64,000 nucleotides of DNA from positions 1 to 64,000 of the forward strand of contig NZ_KE007329.1 of assembly GCF_000397065.2 (NCBI RefSeq), read 5' to 3'. The stretch is from Marinobacter lipolyticus SM19 (GTDB lineage Bacteria > Pseudomonadota > Gammaproteobacteria > Pseudomonadales > Oleiphilaceae). Positions 44,646 through 53,031 of the stretch are shown here, in pieces. The first letter of the stretch is position 1. Each line of letters opens with the position of its first letter. The translations under genes and the position numbers were made by a program. A model generated the notes under the pieces. The model was not told where the DNA came from. It saw nothing but the letters and a program-made list of their open reading frames with translations, and ran no database searches.

Positions 44646-47580
44646 CTCCCAGGGGAGCCCAGGCAATTTCAATTTTGGTATCCGCCGCCTGGTGTTGGTG
44701 GATTCCGCCGGCTTCTGTTACGTGGAAATTCCGGTGGATAACCACGGCCTGATTCTGGGCCCGGGCAACCTCGGCAAGTCCAGTCTGCTGAATTCGCTGC
44801 GGCTGTTCCTGCTGCCGGAGAACAACTTCAAGAACAGCCGCAAGAAATTCGCCTTCCGTAACGCCAGCGCCGGCAGCTTTTACACCAACGAGGAAAGTTA
44901 CCAGCATTACTTTCCCAGCCAGTTCAGTTTCCTGATCATGGAAGCCGAGAACCCGGCCGGGGTGCATTGCCAGATTCTGTACCGGGACAGCGCCAGCCAG
45001 CTCAGTTATGGCCGAGCCTTTGTGCCGGTGGGTTACGACCAGCTGCGACCGCTGTTCTGGAACGGTGATGACGAGGATGGCATTGGCCAGGCGGTGCCAG
45101 AGCTGTCGTTCAGCCGTTTGTCCGAGGCGCTGAAAAAGTTCTCCAAGGATACCAGGCTGGTGAATGACCCGGCCAAACTCAAACAAATGCTGTACAGCAG
45201 CGAGCTGATGAATGCCGATGCCGTGCGCTATTCCGTGCTGCCTTTGGGTGAGTCCGACGAGCGCCGGGTTCAGTCTCTGCGCACGCTGATCCTGTTGCTG
45301 TTTGAAATGAAGGCAGACGATCAGGCCATGGCCAATGCGGTGGCCAGCATTATCGAGGCGGACAAGAAGTTTGCCGATGACGCCTTCGATTTCAATATCG
45401 ATGAGTTTCTCAACCGGCACGATCAGTTAAAGCAGCAACAAACCCAGCTAACCCGAATCGAAAAAGAGCGGCCTCGGTTTGAAAAGCTGTATCGGGATTA
45501 CCAAGCCTACCAGACCCTGCTGCGCAGTCAGCACGATTTTGCTGCTTTTCGGGATGGCGTCAGCAATGCCTTGCAGGACATTGGCTCCAGGCGCAAAACC
45601 GCAGTGGAGGCGTTCAATGAGCAGAACGAGACGCTGCGCCATGTTCTTCAGGCTCTGAAAAAACTGGAGGAGGACGCCAGCGGCCTGAAGGGCGAGATCC
45701 GTTCCGCCGACCGTCGCATCAAGCAGGCCGAGCAGAACCAGAAGGATGGCGATCTGCTGGTGTCCCAGTACGGTGAGATGACCCTTCAGGAAATCGAGGA
45801 CATTCAGAAAGAGGAACTCGATAGTAAGAAAGGGCACCTGGCTGCGCTCAAGAGTGCCGCCCAGGCGGAAATCCGGCTGGAGCAGATCCAGAAAAAGAAG
45901 CGGGAACTTGAGCGCAAGCTGGAATCCCTGAAGGATCGGGAGAGCAAGCAACAATGGCAGTTGCAGAACCAGTTGGATGAAGCCACCGCTGCACCGCTCC
46001 GGGCAGTGGACCCCCGATTGGTCATGGCCAGCCCGGGTCAGGATCTGGAGGCCGAGACCAAGGCGACCATCGAAGCCTTTGCCCGGCTGTTCGTGACCAA
46101 TGATAAAGGCTTTGACTGGTTCGATGCCGAATACCAGGCCCAGCCGCCCCGGCAGACTGACTTCGCCGAGCAGCGCCGGCATATTGAAGGTGAGCTTCAT
46201 GGCCTGGAAAAGGAGCGGGCGGAGCTGGCGGACACCGCCAACCAGGAACATGACCGGCCGCGGTTGATCGAGCGCACTGAAAAAGAAATCCGCGCCATCG
46301 AAAAGGATCTGGATACCTTGAGGCGTTACCCGGCGGCGGCCACTACACTGAGGGATGCCGCTGAGGAGAAGCAGGCGGCGGAGGAGCAGCTGGCGAAACT
46401 GGAAGAGCAGGCACGGCTGGAGCAGGAAAAACAGGATGCCGTGCAACAGAAAGCCGCTAAAGCCAAGGCCGAGAAAGATCGTATCGAAGAAAGGGAACGG
46501 GAACTGGCGGGCCTCAGCAAAAGCGTGGGCACGGTGGAGCATCGGTTTCCGCACCTTAGAGAGTTGGAGGCCGAGAAGCCGTTAGACATTGAGCGCGTTT
46601 CCGCCGCCTCATTTGATGACCTGGAAACTCAGCTGGACGACCTGGAGAAACGTCGCCGCGCCATCCTCGATTGTCTGAACCAGTTTGTGTTCTTGGGCAT
46701 CCATTCAGATAGTGACGGCGAGCTACAAAAAGATAGTCCGACATCTTCGGTTATTCGGGAAACGTTCAAAAGTCTGTCGGACCTGTTTGCTGGCATGGTT
46801 GAGCGCTGGAATGTGCTGGAGCAGCAGGTTGGGATCCATAACGAGACAGTTGCCAGCTACCGACAGGCCCTGAAATCCAACCACGAGCACATTGCCCGAT
46901 TTGAAGCTCAGCTCAACCGAGAGCTGGATGGCGTACGCATCAACGATCTGGTGGAAATCCGCGTAGATATCCATACCGATCCGAAATTTCGCAATCTGGT
47001 GGAAGAAGCCAACAACATCGACCCTTACGGCAACCAGCTACAGTCGGACGCGTTCTATGACCGTTTGCGGGTGTTTGTGGCGGACTTTTTCGGGGAGCAG
47101 GGCGGTAGCAAGCACCTGACTATGGACAAGGTAATCACCGGTATTTCCTACCGCACCCGCAAGGAAAACGCCGCTAACCTGGATAAGAAGGGTCAGTCCA
47201 CCTCCACCACGGCGCTCATTAATCTGGAACTGGTATACCGGCTGCTAAAACGAGTGTTGTATCCGGGCGTGCATCTGTCGTTCCCCATGGTGCTGGACGA
47301 GCTGGCAAGCGTGGACATCAGCCAGATGCCATCGCTGCTGGAAAGGTTGCGCAAACAGGGTTTCAATCTGTTCTCAGCTGCTACCCACAGCGCTAGTGCG
47401 GAAGTGATCTACCTGATTGGCCGACATCTGGAAGTAGGGCAGATGCGCACTCCACGTCCTTATAAGCCTGAGCGCACTCTGGTGTTCTGGGGCGGTGCCG
47501 AGGGTTTTACTAACGGTGAGGCACTCAGTCATTGGGGCGATCAGACCCAGAATAGTCTGCTGGAGCCGGCGGATGAGTAA
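44638..47580 (+). CDS. jetC: Wadjet-like JetC/MukB-type SMC ATPase
   Basis: This 980-residue SMC-like ATPase has Walker A GPGNLGKSS (41-49), an ABC signature region in GQSTSTTALINLEL (from 852), and Walker B FPMVLDE (882-888). Two coiled-coil arms of roughly 170 residues (about 265-440 and 515-670) flank a hinge-like non-coil segment (about 445-515). This is the MukB/MksB/JetC arrangement. It would use ATP to extrude DNA loops and present the DNA to JetD. It is shorter than most JetC (about 1100). It overlaps jetD by 8 bases and the kleisin gene by 8 bases. Confidence 0.85.
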   Translation: MSDSQGSPGNFNFGIRRLVLVDSAGFCYVEIPVDNHGLILGPGNLGKSSLLNSLRLFLLPENNFKNSRKKFAFRNASAGSFYTNEESYQHYFPSQFSFLIMEAENPAGVHCQILYRDSASQLSYGRAFVPVGYDQLRPLFWNGDDEDGIGQAVPELSFSRLSEALKKFSKDTRLVNDPAKLKQMLYSSELMNADAVRYSVLPLGESDERRVQSLRTLILLLFEMKADDQAMANAVASIIEADKKFADDAFDFNIDEFLNRHDQLKQQQTQLTRIEKERPRFEKLYRDYQAYQTLLRSQHDFAAFRDGVSNALQDIGSRRKTAVEAFNEQNETLRHVLQALKKLEEDASGLKGEIRSADRRIKQAEQNQKDGDLLVSQYGEMTLQEIEDIQKEELDSKKGHLAALKSAAQAEIRLEQIQKKKRELERKLESLKDRESKQQWQLQNQLDEATAAPLRAVDPRLVMASPGQDLEAETKATIEAFARLFVTNDKGFDWFDAEYQAQPPRQTDFAEQRRHIEGELHGLEKERAELADTANQEHDRPRLIERTEKEIRAIEKDLDTLRRYPAAATTLRDAAEEKQAAEEQLAKLEEQARLEQEKQDAVQQKAAKAKAEKDRIEERERELAGLSKSVGTVEHRFPHLRELEAEKPLDIERVSAASFDDLETQLDDLEKRRRAILDCLNQFVFLGIHSDSDGELQKDSPTSSVIRETFKSLSDLFAGMVERWNVLEQQVGIHNETVASYRQALKSNHEHIARFEAQLNRELDGVRINDLVEIRVDIHTDPKFRNLVEEANNIDPYGNQLQSDAFYDRLRVFVADFFGEQGGSKHLTMDKVITGISYRTRKENAANLDKKGQSTSTTALINLELVYRLLKRVLYPGVHLSFPMVLDELASVDISQMPSLLERLRKQGFNLFSAATHSASAEVIYLIGRHLEVGQMRTPRPYKPERTLVFWGGAEGFTNGEALSHWGDQTQNSLLEPADE

Positions 47581-49000
47581 ACGCTTCAGCACCCTGGACA
47601 CCACTCGGCTTCTGTTTGAGCACCCAAAGATTCTGTTCAGGATGATCGAGCGGATGGACCGGAACGAAGCCCGGTATATTCGCGAGAGTGATCTGGTGGC
47701 CGAGGTGATGGACTATACCCGGACCCTTGGCAATGCTGATCGGGACCGGGTGCGGCTTGCCTTGAATACCGACAACCTGTTCCGCAGCGGCCTGGTGATC
47801 GACATCATCAAGGCCGAGGGCGAGCGTCGCCTGGTGTTCCAGGATGCCCTGATCAACCTGATGCGTGCCTGCAATGCCTCGCTTTATCAGGAACTGACCG
47901 ATGCCCGCCTGCGCGGCCATCTGGTGACCCTGCGGGATGTGCGCAATCGGCTGGAAACCAGCAGCTTCAGCGACGCGGACCCGGACTACACTGAGCTGCG
48001 GGATGACCTGAATGAGCGGGTCAGTCAGCTCATCGGCTTGCTGCGCCAGAACGTCCTGCGCATGCAGACCATAAGTGCCCAGCTCGCGGACCTGTCCGGC
48101 GATGCCAGTCGGGTGCCTGAGAAATTCCTGGAGTTCCGCCAGAACCTGTTTGAGCAGATCGTGACGCTGTACGAGCGCCACATCAAACCGACCCTGGTGT
48201 TTCTGAACCCGGACACCCGCCTGCCCGATGGCAGCAACCTGTTCGAGACCCTGGAAGCGATGGTTCGGCTGCTGGAAAGCCATGGTGACCATCATCTGGC
48301 GGACCAGTTGTTCCGTTCCTCCATTAGCTTGAATGCTCTTTACAAGCCCATTCAGGCGGTTGCCCAGGAAGTGGAGCACTTTCTGCGCAAGACTCGCCAG
48401 GGGATGATCCAGTACAACGCCATGGAGCATTTCTACGGCAAGCTGCAGGAACTCAAAGGCGAAACCGAGACACTTAGCCTTAAACGAAAATGGCTGGAAG
48501 GTGGCGACTTTGCTCGTGGTACCGGTTTCCTGGTTGGTTTGCGGGCCCAGCAACGCCCGAAACACTATGCCTTCGGTAATTCGTCCAGCTACTATCAGTT
48601 GCTGTTCAGTGAGCTGGAGCTGCGGCTGAACGATCTTCGCCGTAAGGCCGAGGTGCCGGTACTGCAGGAAGTGGACGTACGCGGCCGGGGCACACGCATT
48701 GATGTTCAGCGCATCAATCAGCTCTATCAATGGCTGGAAAGCCTGGAGCTACGACCCACCACGGACCTGGTGCGGGAGCTGCACGGCCGACTGGATGGTT
48801 TTATCCCCGGCTACCGCTTTCCGGATTTGTTGGCGGCTCTGAACCGGCTAGTGAACTCGCCTCCAGAGGGCATGCAGGTTGTTACCACCAACCGATTCCG
48901 GATCCTGGAGCAGTCACCTGCCAACGAGCAGTTTGTTTACCGCAAACGTCGTCTGGAAACAGATGAGCCGGTTCACCAAGAAGAGCATCACCATGCCTGA
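47573..49000 (+). CDS. jetA: Wadjet-like kleisin subunit (JetA/MksF-like)
   Basis: This 475-residue, mostly helical protein follows the SMC gene. It has a winged-helix-like N-terminus (about 10-95), long helices (about 105-180 and 270-330), and a C-terminal region with QVDVRGRGTRIDVQRI-like and ELHGRLDGFIP features (approximate reading). I do not see the standard DUF3375 start. Assignment rests on size, helical layout and position between an SMC ATPase and a MukE-like protein, so it is a probable MukF/MksF-type kleisin. It overlaps both neighbours by 8 bases. Its role would be to bridge the two SMC heads. Confidence 0.72.
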   Translation: MSKRFSTLDTTRLLFEHPKILFRMIERMDRNEARYIRESDLVAEVMDYTRTLGNADRDRVRLALNTDNLFRSGLVIDIIKAEGERRLVFQDALINLMRACNASLYQELTDARLRGHLVTLRDVRNRLETSSFSDADPDYTELRDDLNERVSQLIGLLRQNVLRMQTISAQLADLSGDASRVPEKFLEFRQNLFEQIVTLYERHIKPTLVFLNPDTRLPDGSNLFETLEAMVRLLESHGDHHLADQLFRSSISLNALYKPIQAVAQEVEHFLRKTRQGMIQYNAMEHFYGKLQELKGETETLSLKRKWLEGGDFARGTGFLVGLRAQQRPKHYAFGNSSSYYQLLFSELELRLNDLRRKAEVPVLQEVDVRGRGTRIDVQRINQLYQWLESLELRPTTDLVRELHGRLDGFIPGYRFPDLLAALNRLVNSPPEGMQVVTTNRFRILEQSPANEQFVYRKRRLETDEPVHQEEHHHA

Positions 49001-49619
49001 ATTTTCTGACGCTATGGAAGCCACCAATACCGTGGACAATTCACAAGCTTCGAGCACTTTCGACCAGATCTTGCCCGCCCAAAGTGCCGCTATTTACCGG
49101 GAATTCCAGGCCGGCCGGGTAATTGTGCGCGATATCTGGGACAGCAACCGCTCCGAACTGCGAGCCAATCCGCTGTACAACCTGCTGTACAACCACCTTT
49201 CCCACTTTCGGACCTTTTATGAGCATCTCGGCAGCGAGCTGGTGTTCAACGAAACCGGCGCGTTTTTCTTTCTCAAGGAAAGCAGTGATGACGAGGGCGA
49301 GGAGCACGACGAAAACGCCTTCCGGGTGCAGGTAATACTGCTGCTGATTGGGCGTTATTTTGCGCGCAGTGGCCGGGATCTGGATTACCTTGGCCGCCCC
49401 GATGCCGGATTGAATGAGCAAGACCTCACTGCCTTGGCGGGCGATGAGGAATATCAGGAAATTCTCAGAGCCGCGCGCTTTGAAAAAGGCTTTCCCGAAG
49501 CGTTGGATTATCTTGATAAACGCAATCTGCTGTTTCGTTCAGGTGCGGGTCGCTGCTTCCTGAGTTCCGCAGGTCTTTATTTTCTGCAGGAGCTCGTTAG
49601 GGAGTATGAGCAGGGTTAG
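48993..49619 (+). CDS. jetB: Wadjet-like MukE/MksE-type subunit (JetB)
   Basis: This 208-residue protein has two winged-helix-like parts: a first with PLYNLLYNHLSHFRTFYEHLG and the strand NETGAFFFL. A second has RVQVILLLIGRYFARSGRDLDYLG followed by a helix-turn-helix. This resembles MukE/MksE and DUF4194, which bind the kleisin. It overlaps the kleisin gene by 8 bases (ATGCCTGA) and ends the operon. The order D-C-A-B differs from the usual A-B-C-D. Small acidic linkers (SSDDEGEEHDE) are present. Confidence 0.78.
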   Translation: MPEFSDAMEATNTVDNSQASSTFDQILPAQSAAIYREFQAGRVIVRDIWDSNRSELRANPLYNLLYNHLSHFRTFYEHLGSELVFNETGAFFFLKESSDDEGEEHDENAFRVQVILLLIGRYFARSGRDLDYLGRPDAGLNEQDLTALAGDEEYQEILRAARFEKGFPEALDYLDKRNLLFRSGAGRCFLSSAGLYFLQELVREYEQG

Positions 49620-49686
49620 AAGCTACCGCCCCATAATCCTGGCCCCTTAAGCCCGCCCATCCATAATTCCCGACAAGGCTTGAGAA

Positions 49687-49722
49687 AGCAGCAAGCTTGC
49701 GAAATCATTCGCGAAGGCTGCT
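49687..49722. repeat. REP-like imperfect hairpin after the Wadjet-like operon
   Basis: AGCAGC (49687-49692) pairs with GCTGCT (49717-49722), and CTTGCGAA (49696-49703) pairs with TTCGCGAAG (49708-49716) with a one-base bulge. The GC-rich stem with a central TCGCGAA is like REP sequences of Pseudomonas relatives. It may end or stabilise the jet transcript. Confidence 0.55.
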
Positions 49723-50023
49723 CCTGACGCCCATTGAGGATCTAAGTATCAGATTTGACTGAGGCTTGCCGTAATTTACGATTTTCAAGGGCCGAGATGT
49801 TGCCACATGGGTTTTCAGGCCTTTTCAACGGCAGTCCAGCCGGCAAATTACGCATATCCTGGCAAAAAATTGCTCGAAATATCAACACCTTTCTGAAAGC
49901 CATTACCAAAACCTGACGAAAAATTGACCATTTCGTAATTAGGTAAATGGCACTCTTCCATTGATACTTGCACGCGTTTTATACAATTCAATGAATTCGA
50001 CGAAAAAACGGTGCAGAAAATAT
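49723..50023. other. Non-coding AT-rich stretch
   Basis: I find no gene. It becomes AT-rich toward the lipoprotein gene. TTGATA (49961) and TATACA (49980) look promoter-like but are only 13 bases apart, too close for a standard sigma-70 site. The lipoprotein promoter is presumably here. Confidence 0.4.
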
Positions 50024-50404
50024 ATGAAACGCGTCATTAAAATGTCAAAGGCATGGATTGCCGCGTTGTTTATCGGAGTTATCCTGACAGGCTGTGGGGG
50101 TGGCTCTTCTGGCGGTACTTCCGCTTCTGGTGGGGCCAAATCGGCAGACCTGAGCTGGAATGCGCCAATGACTCGGGTTAATAATGAATCCCTGTCCATG
50201 GGAGAGTTGTCCGGTTACATCATCAGTTACGGCAGGGATCCCGAGAACCTGACCGAAACAGTACGCATTAATGGTGCGGACACCATGGATTACACCGTCA
50301 CCAACCTGGACAATGGCACCTGGTACTTCGCCATTCAGGTAGAAGATGTCAACGGATTGCTCAGCGAACCGTCTCAGCCTGTCAGCAAAACGATCCAAGG
50401 GTAA
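50024..50404 (+). CDS. Small lipoprotein with an FN3-like domain
   Basis: This 126-residue lipoprotein has a signal ending in a lipobox (VILTGC) and a Gly/Ser linker. A single beta-sandwich of fibronectin III type follows: LSWNAP, SGYIISYGRDPENL, YTVTNLDNGTWYFAIQVEDVNGLLSEPS. Such proteins sit on the outer membrane and often aid adhesion or matrix assembly. The ATG at 50024 gives a full signal; an ATG at 50042 is possible. It ends 14 bases from the convergent CHASE2 kinase, and the FecR-like protein nearby also carries FN3-type repeats, so a shared process is possible. Confidence 0.82.
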   Translation: MKRVIKMSKAWIAALFIGVILTGCGGGSSGGTSASGGAKSADLSWNAPMTRVNNESLSMGELSGYIISYGRDPENLTETVRINGADTMDYTVTNLDNGTWYFAIQVEDVNGLLSEPSQPVSKTIQG

Positions 50405-50418
50405 TCTACAGCGTTGCT

Positions 50419-52998
50419 TCAGGAATGGCCAATGGGGTTGGTTACCGGTAGTTTGATCGTAAACGCCGAGCCTTCCCCGATCTCTGACGACACGCTGATT
50501 TCACCCCGGTGTTTTTCTACCACTACATTCACGAAAGACAGGCCCAGACCGGTACCGCGGATTCCTGACAGCTCGCTGCTCTTTTGTCGGCGATACCTGT
50601 CGAACAGGTGTGGGATCTCGTCCGGTGCAATACCGCTGCCTTCATCGCTGACGGTCAGCCACGCCTGGTGACCGGCCAGGAATACCTGGATGTTAACTGT
50701 GGAATTGCTGGGGCTGTACTGTACCGCATTGGTTAACAGATTAATGACGGCGCGTTCCAGCAACTCCGCATTGCCCCTGAGCCAGAGATCTTCCGTTCCC
50801 TGCAATACCAGTTGAATACCTTTTTCCGCGGCCTGTTCACTGACGCTGTCACGGGCGTTTTCGACGATGGCCAGGAATTCGCATTCGTAGAACCGGGTTT
50901 CGGTCAACTGCTCAGCGCGCGCCAACTGCACAAACTCCTCCGCCAGATGATAGCTGCGGCGTGCCAGCCGGCCAAGCTGCTCAAGCTGGGCCGGTTCAAT
51001 ATGCCCGGGGTTGCGCTTCAGTTGCTCGATAAGCGCCAGCTGGGACACCAGCGGCGATCGGACATCATGGGAGATGAAGTCGATGGCCTCACGATGCTGC
51101 CGTTGTTGTTCCCGTAGTTCCGAGATATCGGAGATGTTGGCAATGATGCCATTTTGATGACTCTCTGGTAGAGAGAATGGCGCAAAATGGATCAGGAAAT
51201 CCTTTTCCTGGATGCGCAGATCCACCGTCCGGCTCTGGTTCAGGGTCAGTGTCTCCGAAACGGTTTCGTGCCAGGGTGGTGTCTCCCTCGGATCGTGCCC
51301 CTCCAGTAATCGGGTCAGGGGAAGCCCGCTAAGGCTGGGCATGGGTTCCTGGAACCATTCCTCAATGTGTCCGTTGGCGAATCGGATCACGCCCAGTTCG
51401 TCGGTCACAATGATGCCGTCAGGCATCCGTTCGAAGCTGCGCCGGATAAACTGCTGCATGTTGTTCATGCGTTCCGTCGCAAGCCTGACCCGTTCAATGC
51501 GGGCTGAAACATTCTCCCGGGGTTGCATCGGGCTGAGGCCCGTTTCCTCTGACGCCAGTGAAAGCCTGCGTAAATAACGCTGTATCGCTTCCATGCTGAT
51601 ATCGTTGGGTAGCAATAAGCCGAGGGTATAGTCCCTGCCGCTACGCCGCAGGCCAATCCAGCTCTGGTTGTTGGCGTGCACCCATCGCCCCTGTTCCAGC
51701 GACGGAATGTCGTCTGACGTCAATCGACACGAGGTATAGACCTCTCCCCCTTCTGACAGCCACCAACCCTCGGGTTGCAACAGTGCCTGGAAGTGTTCCA
51801 GTAATTGAGTGGGGTGGCACCGGGAAGGCTCCGGCAGGTTGACCTGCGGACCGCGGGCCAGGTCGTCAAGTTGCCGATTGAGAAAGCGGTTGGTCATGGC
51901 CAGCCTCAGGGCGCTGGAGAGCGGAAATGCCAGGAAAGGCATCAGCAGGGCATGGGAAATGGGTAGCCACAATTCAGCGCTGTGTAACAGGGTCGTGTAA
52001 GTAATGATCAGGGCGACCACGATGCCCAGGCACAGGCCCAGAGTCCTGGCAGGACGCATTCTTGGCAAAAGCAATGACAGCAGTGCAATGACCGCGACGG
52101 CAATGGCCAGTGATGCTTCCTGTGGGAGCGGTCTGATCAGTTCATCGCTGATCAGTGCGGAATAGCTGTTCGCATGAAATTCAACGCCGGGCATGGGGCG
52201 ATTAAGACCCGAAAATGGCGTTGGCAGGATATCGCCAAATCCCGAAGCGGTGGCGCCGACGAAAACAGTCTTGCCTTCGAACAGTGCAGGGCTGGGGGGA
52301 GCCTCCAGCACTTCTGTATAGGAGTATGTTGTCAGGGTTCCAGCCCCCCCGGCCATGGGTACGGTGCGATAATGTTTGCGTACGTTCATGAATGCGGGAG
52401 GTGCATTATTTTCGTTCGTTGCGGCGATACCACTGTGGCGATTGGAGGCAGCCAGTGCGAGGCTGGGCCATAACGTGTCTCCCAGGCCGTTCAGCAGGTA
52501 TAGACCCCTTGCCACGCCGTCTTCGTCAAGCTCCACATGGGCATGTCCAAGCGCTGATGCAGCAGTCGCCAGGGAGCTGGTAGGCAACTGTTCGCTGATC
52601 AGATGGTTGTGGGCAGGTGGTGACAGATACAGTGGCAGTATCACCTCGCCATGCTGGTTCATGGCAGCTGCCAGGCTTGGGTCACCGGTTGAGGGTTCCG
52701 GGAACAGAATGTCGAATACGATGGTTTCCGCGCCAGCCTTGTCCAGCTTCTCGATCAGTCTGGCATGGGTGTCCCTGGACCAGGGCCATCGTCCGAGGTG
52801 GTCAAGGCTCTTTTCATCAATGGCGACGATGACGACATTGTCTTCCAGGGGCGCGGGGCTGGAGGTGATCTGAGTGTCATACAGCCAGTAATCAAGGCGC
52901 TGGGGGAGGGAAGTTGCCTGCAGGACAAGCAAGATGACAAGCAATGGAAGGCCCAGGGTCAGGGGTGTCGTTTTTATTGGCATCCAATCCCGTGTCAT
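50419..52998 (-). CDS. CHASE2-PAS sensor histidine kinase
   Basis: This 859-residue membrane kinase has an N-terminal helix, a periplasmic CHASE2 domain (about 30-300; VVIVAIDEKSLDHLGRWPWSR, AETIVFDILFPEPS, VFVGATASGFGDILPTPF), and three membrane helices (about 300-370). A PAS domain (about 525-590, MPDGIIVTDELGVIRFANG) and HisKA (IDFISHDVRSPL, phospho-His) follow. The HATPase (NLLTNAVQYSP, DEGSGIAPDE, GTGLGLSFV) ends it. The last gene of a leftward unit, it is expected to phosphorylate the OmpR-type regulator two genes upstream. The signal is unknown. Confidence 0.93.
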   Translation of the reverse strand: MTRDWMPIKTTPLTLGLPLLVILLVLQATSLPQRLDYWLYDTQITSSPAPLEDNVVIVAIDEKSLDHLGRWPWSRDTHARLIEKLDKAGAETIVFDILFPEPSTGDPSLAAAMNQHGEVILPLYLSPPAHNHLISEQLPTSSLATAASALGHAHVELDEDGVARGLYLLNGLGDTLWPSLALAASNRHSGIAATNENNAPPAFMNVRKHYRTVPMAGGAGTLTTYSYTEVLEAPPSPALFEGKTVFVGATASGFGDILPTPFSGLNRPMPGVEFHANSYSALISDELIRPLPQEASLAIAVAVIALLSLLLPRMRPARTLGLCLGIVVALIITYTTLLHSAELWLPISHALLMPFLAFPLSSALRLAMTNRFLNRQLDDLARGPQVNLPEPSRCHPTQLLEHFQALLQPEGWWLSEGGEVYTSCRLTSDDIPSLEQGRWVHANNQSWIGLRRSGRDYTLGLLLPNDISMEAIQRYLRRLSLASEETGLSPMQPRENVSARIERVRLATERMNNMQQFIRRSFERMPDGIIVTDELGVIRFANGHIEEWFQEPMPSLSGLPLTRLLEGHDPRETPPWHETVSETLTLNQSRTVDLRIQEKDFLIHFAPFSLPESHQNGIIANISDISELREQQRQHREAIDFISHDVRSPLVSQLALIEQLKRNPGHIEPAQLEQLGRLARRSYHLAEEFVQLARAEQLTETRFYECEFLAIVENARDSVSEQAAEKGIQLVLQGTEDLWLRGNAELLERAVINLLTNAVQYSPSNSTVNIQVFLAGHQAWLTVSDEGSGIAPDEIPHLFDRYRRQKSSELSGIRGTGLGLSFVNVVVEKHRGEISVSSEIGEGSAFTIKLPVTNPIGHS

Positions 52999-53031
52999 GA
53001 GCCCTGCTGTCAGATATATAAGTAAGTTGGG

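Noticed and set aside
49961..49985. TTGATA...TATACA as a sigma-70 promoter
   Set aside because: The spacer is only 13 bases; 16-18 is normal. Not called as a promoter.
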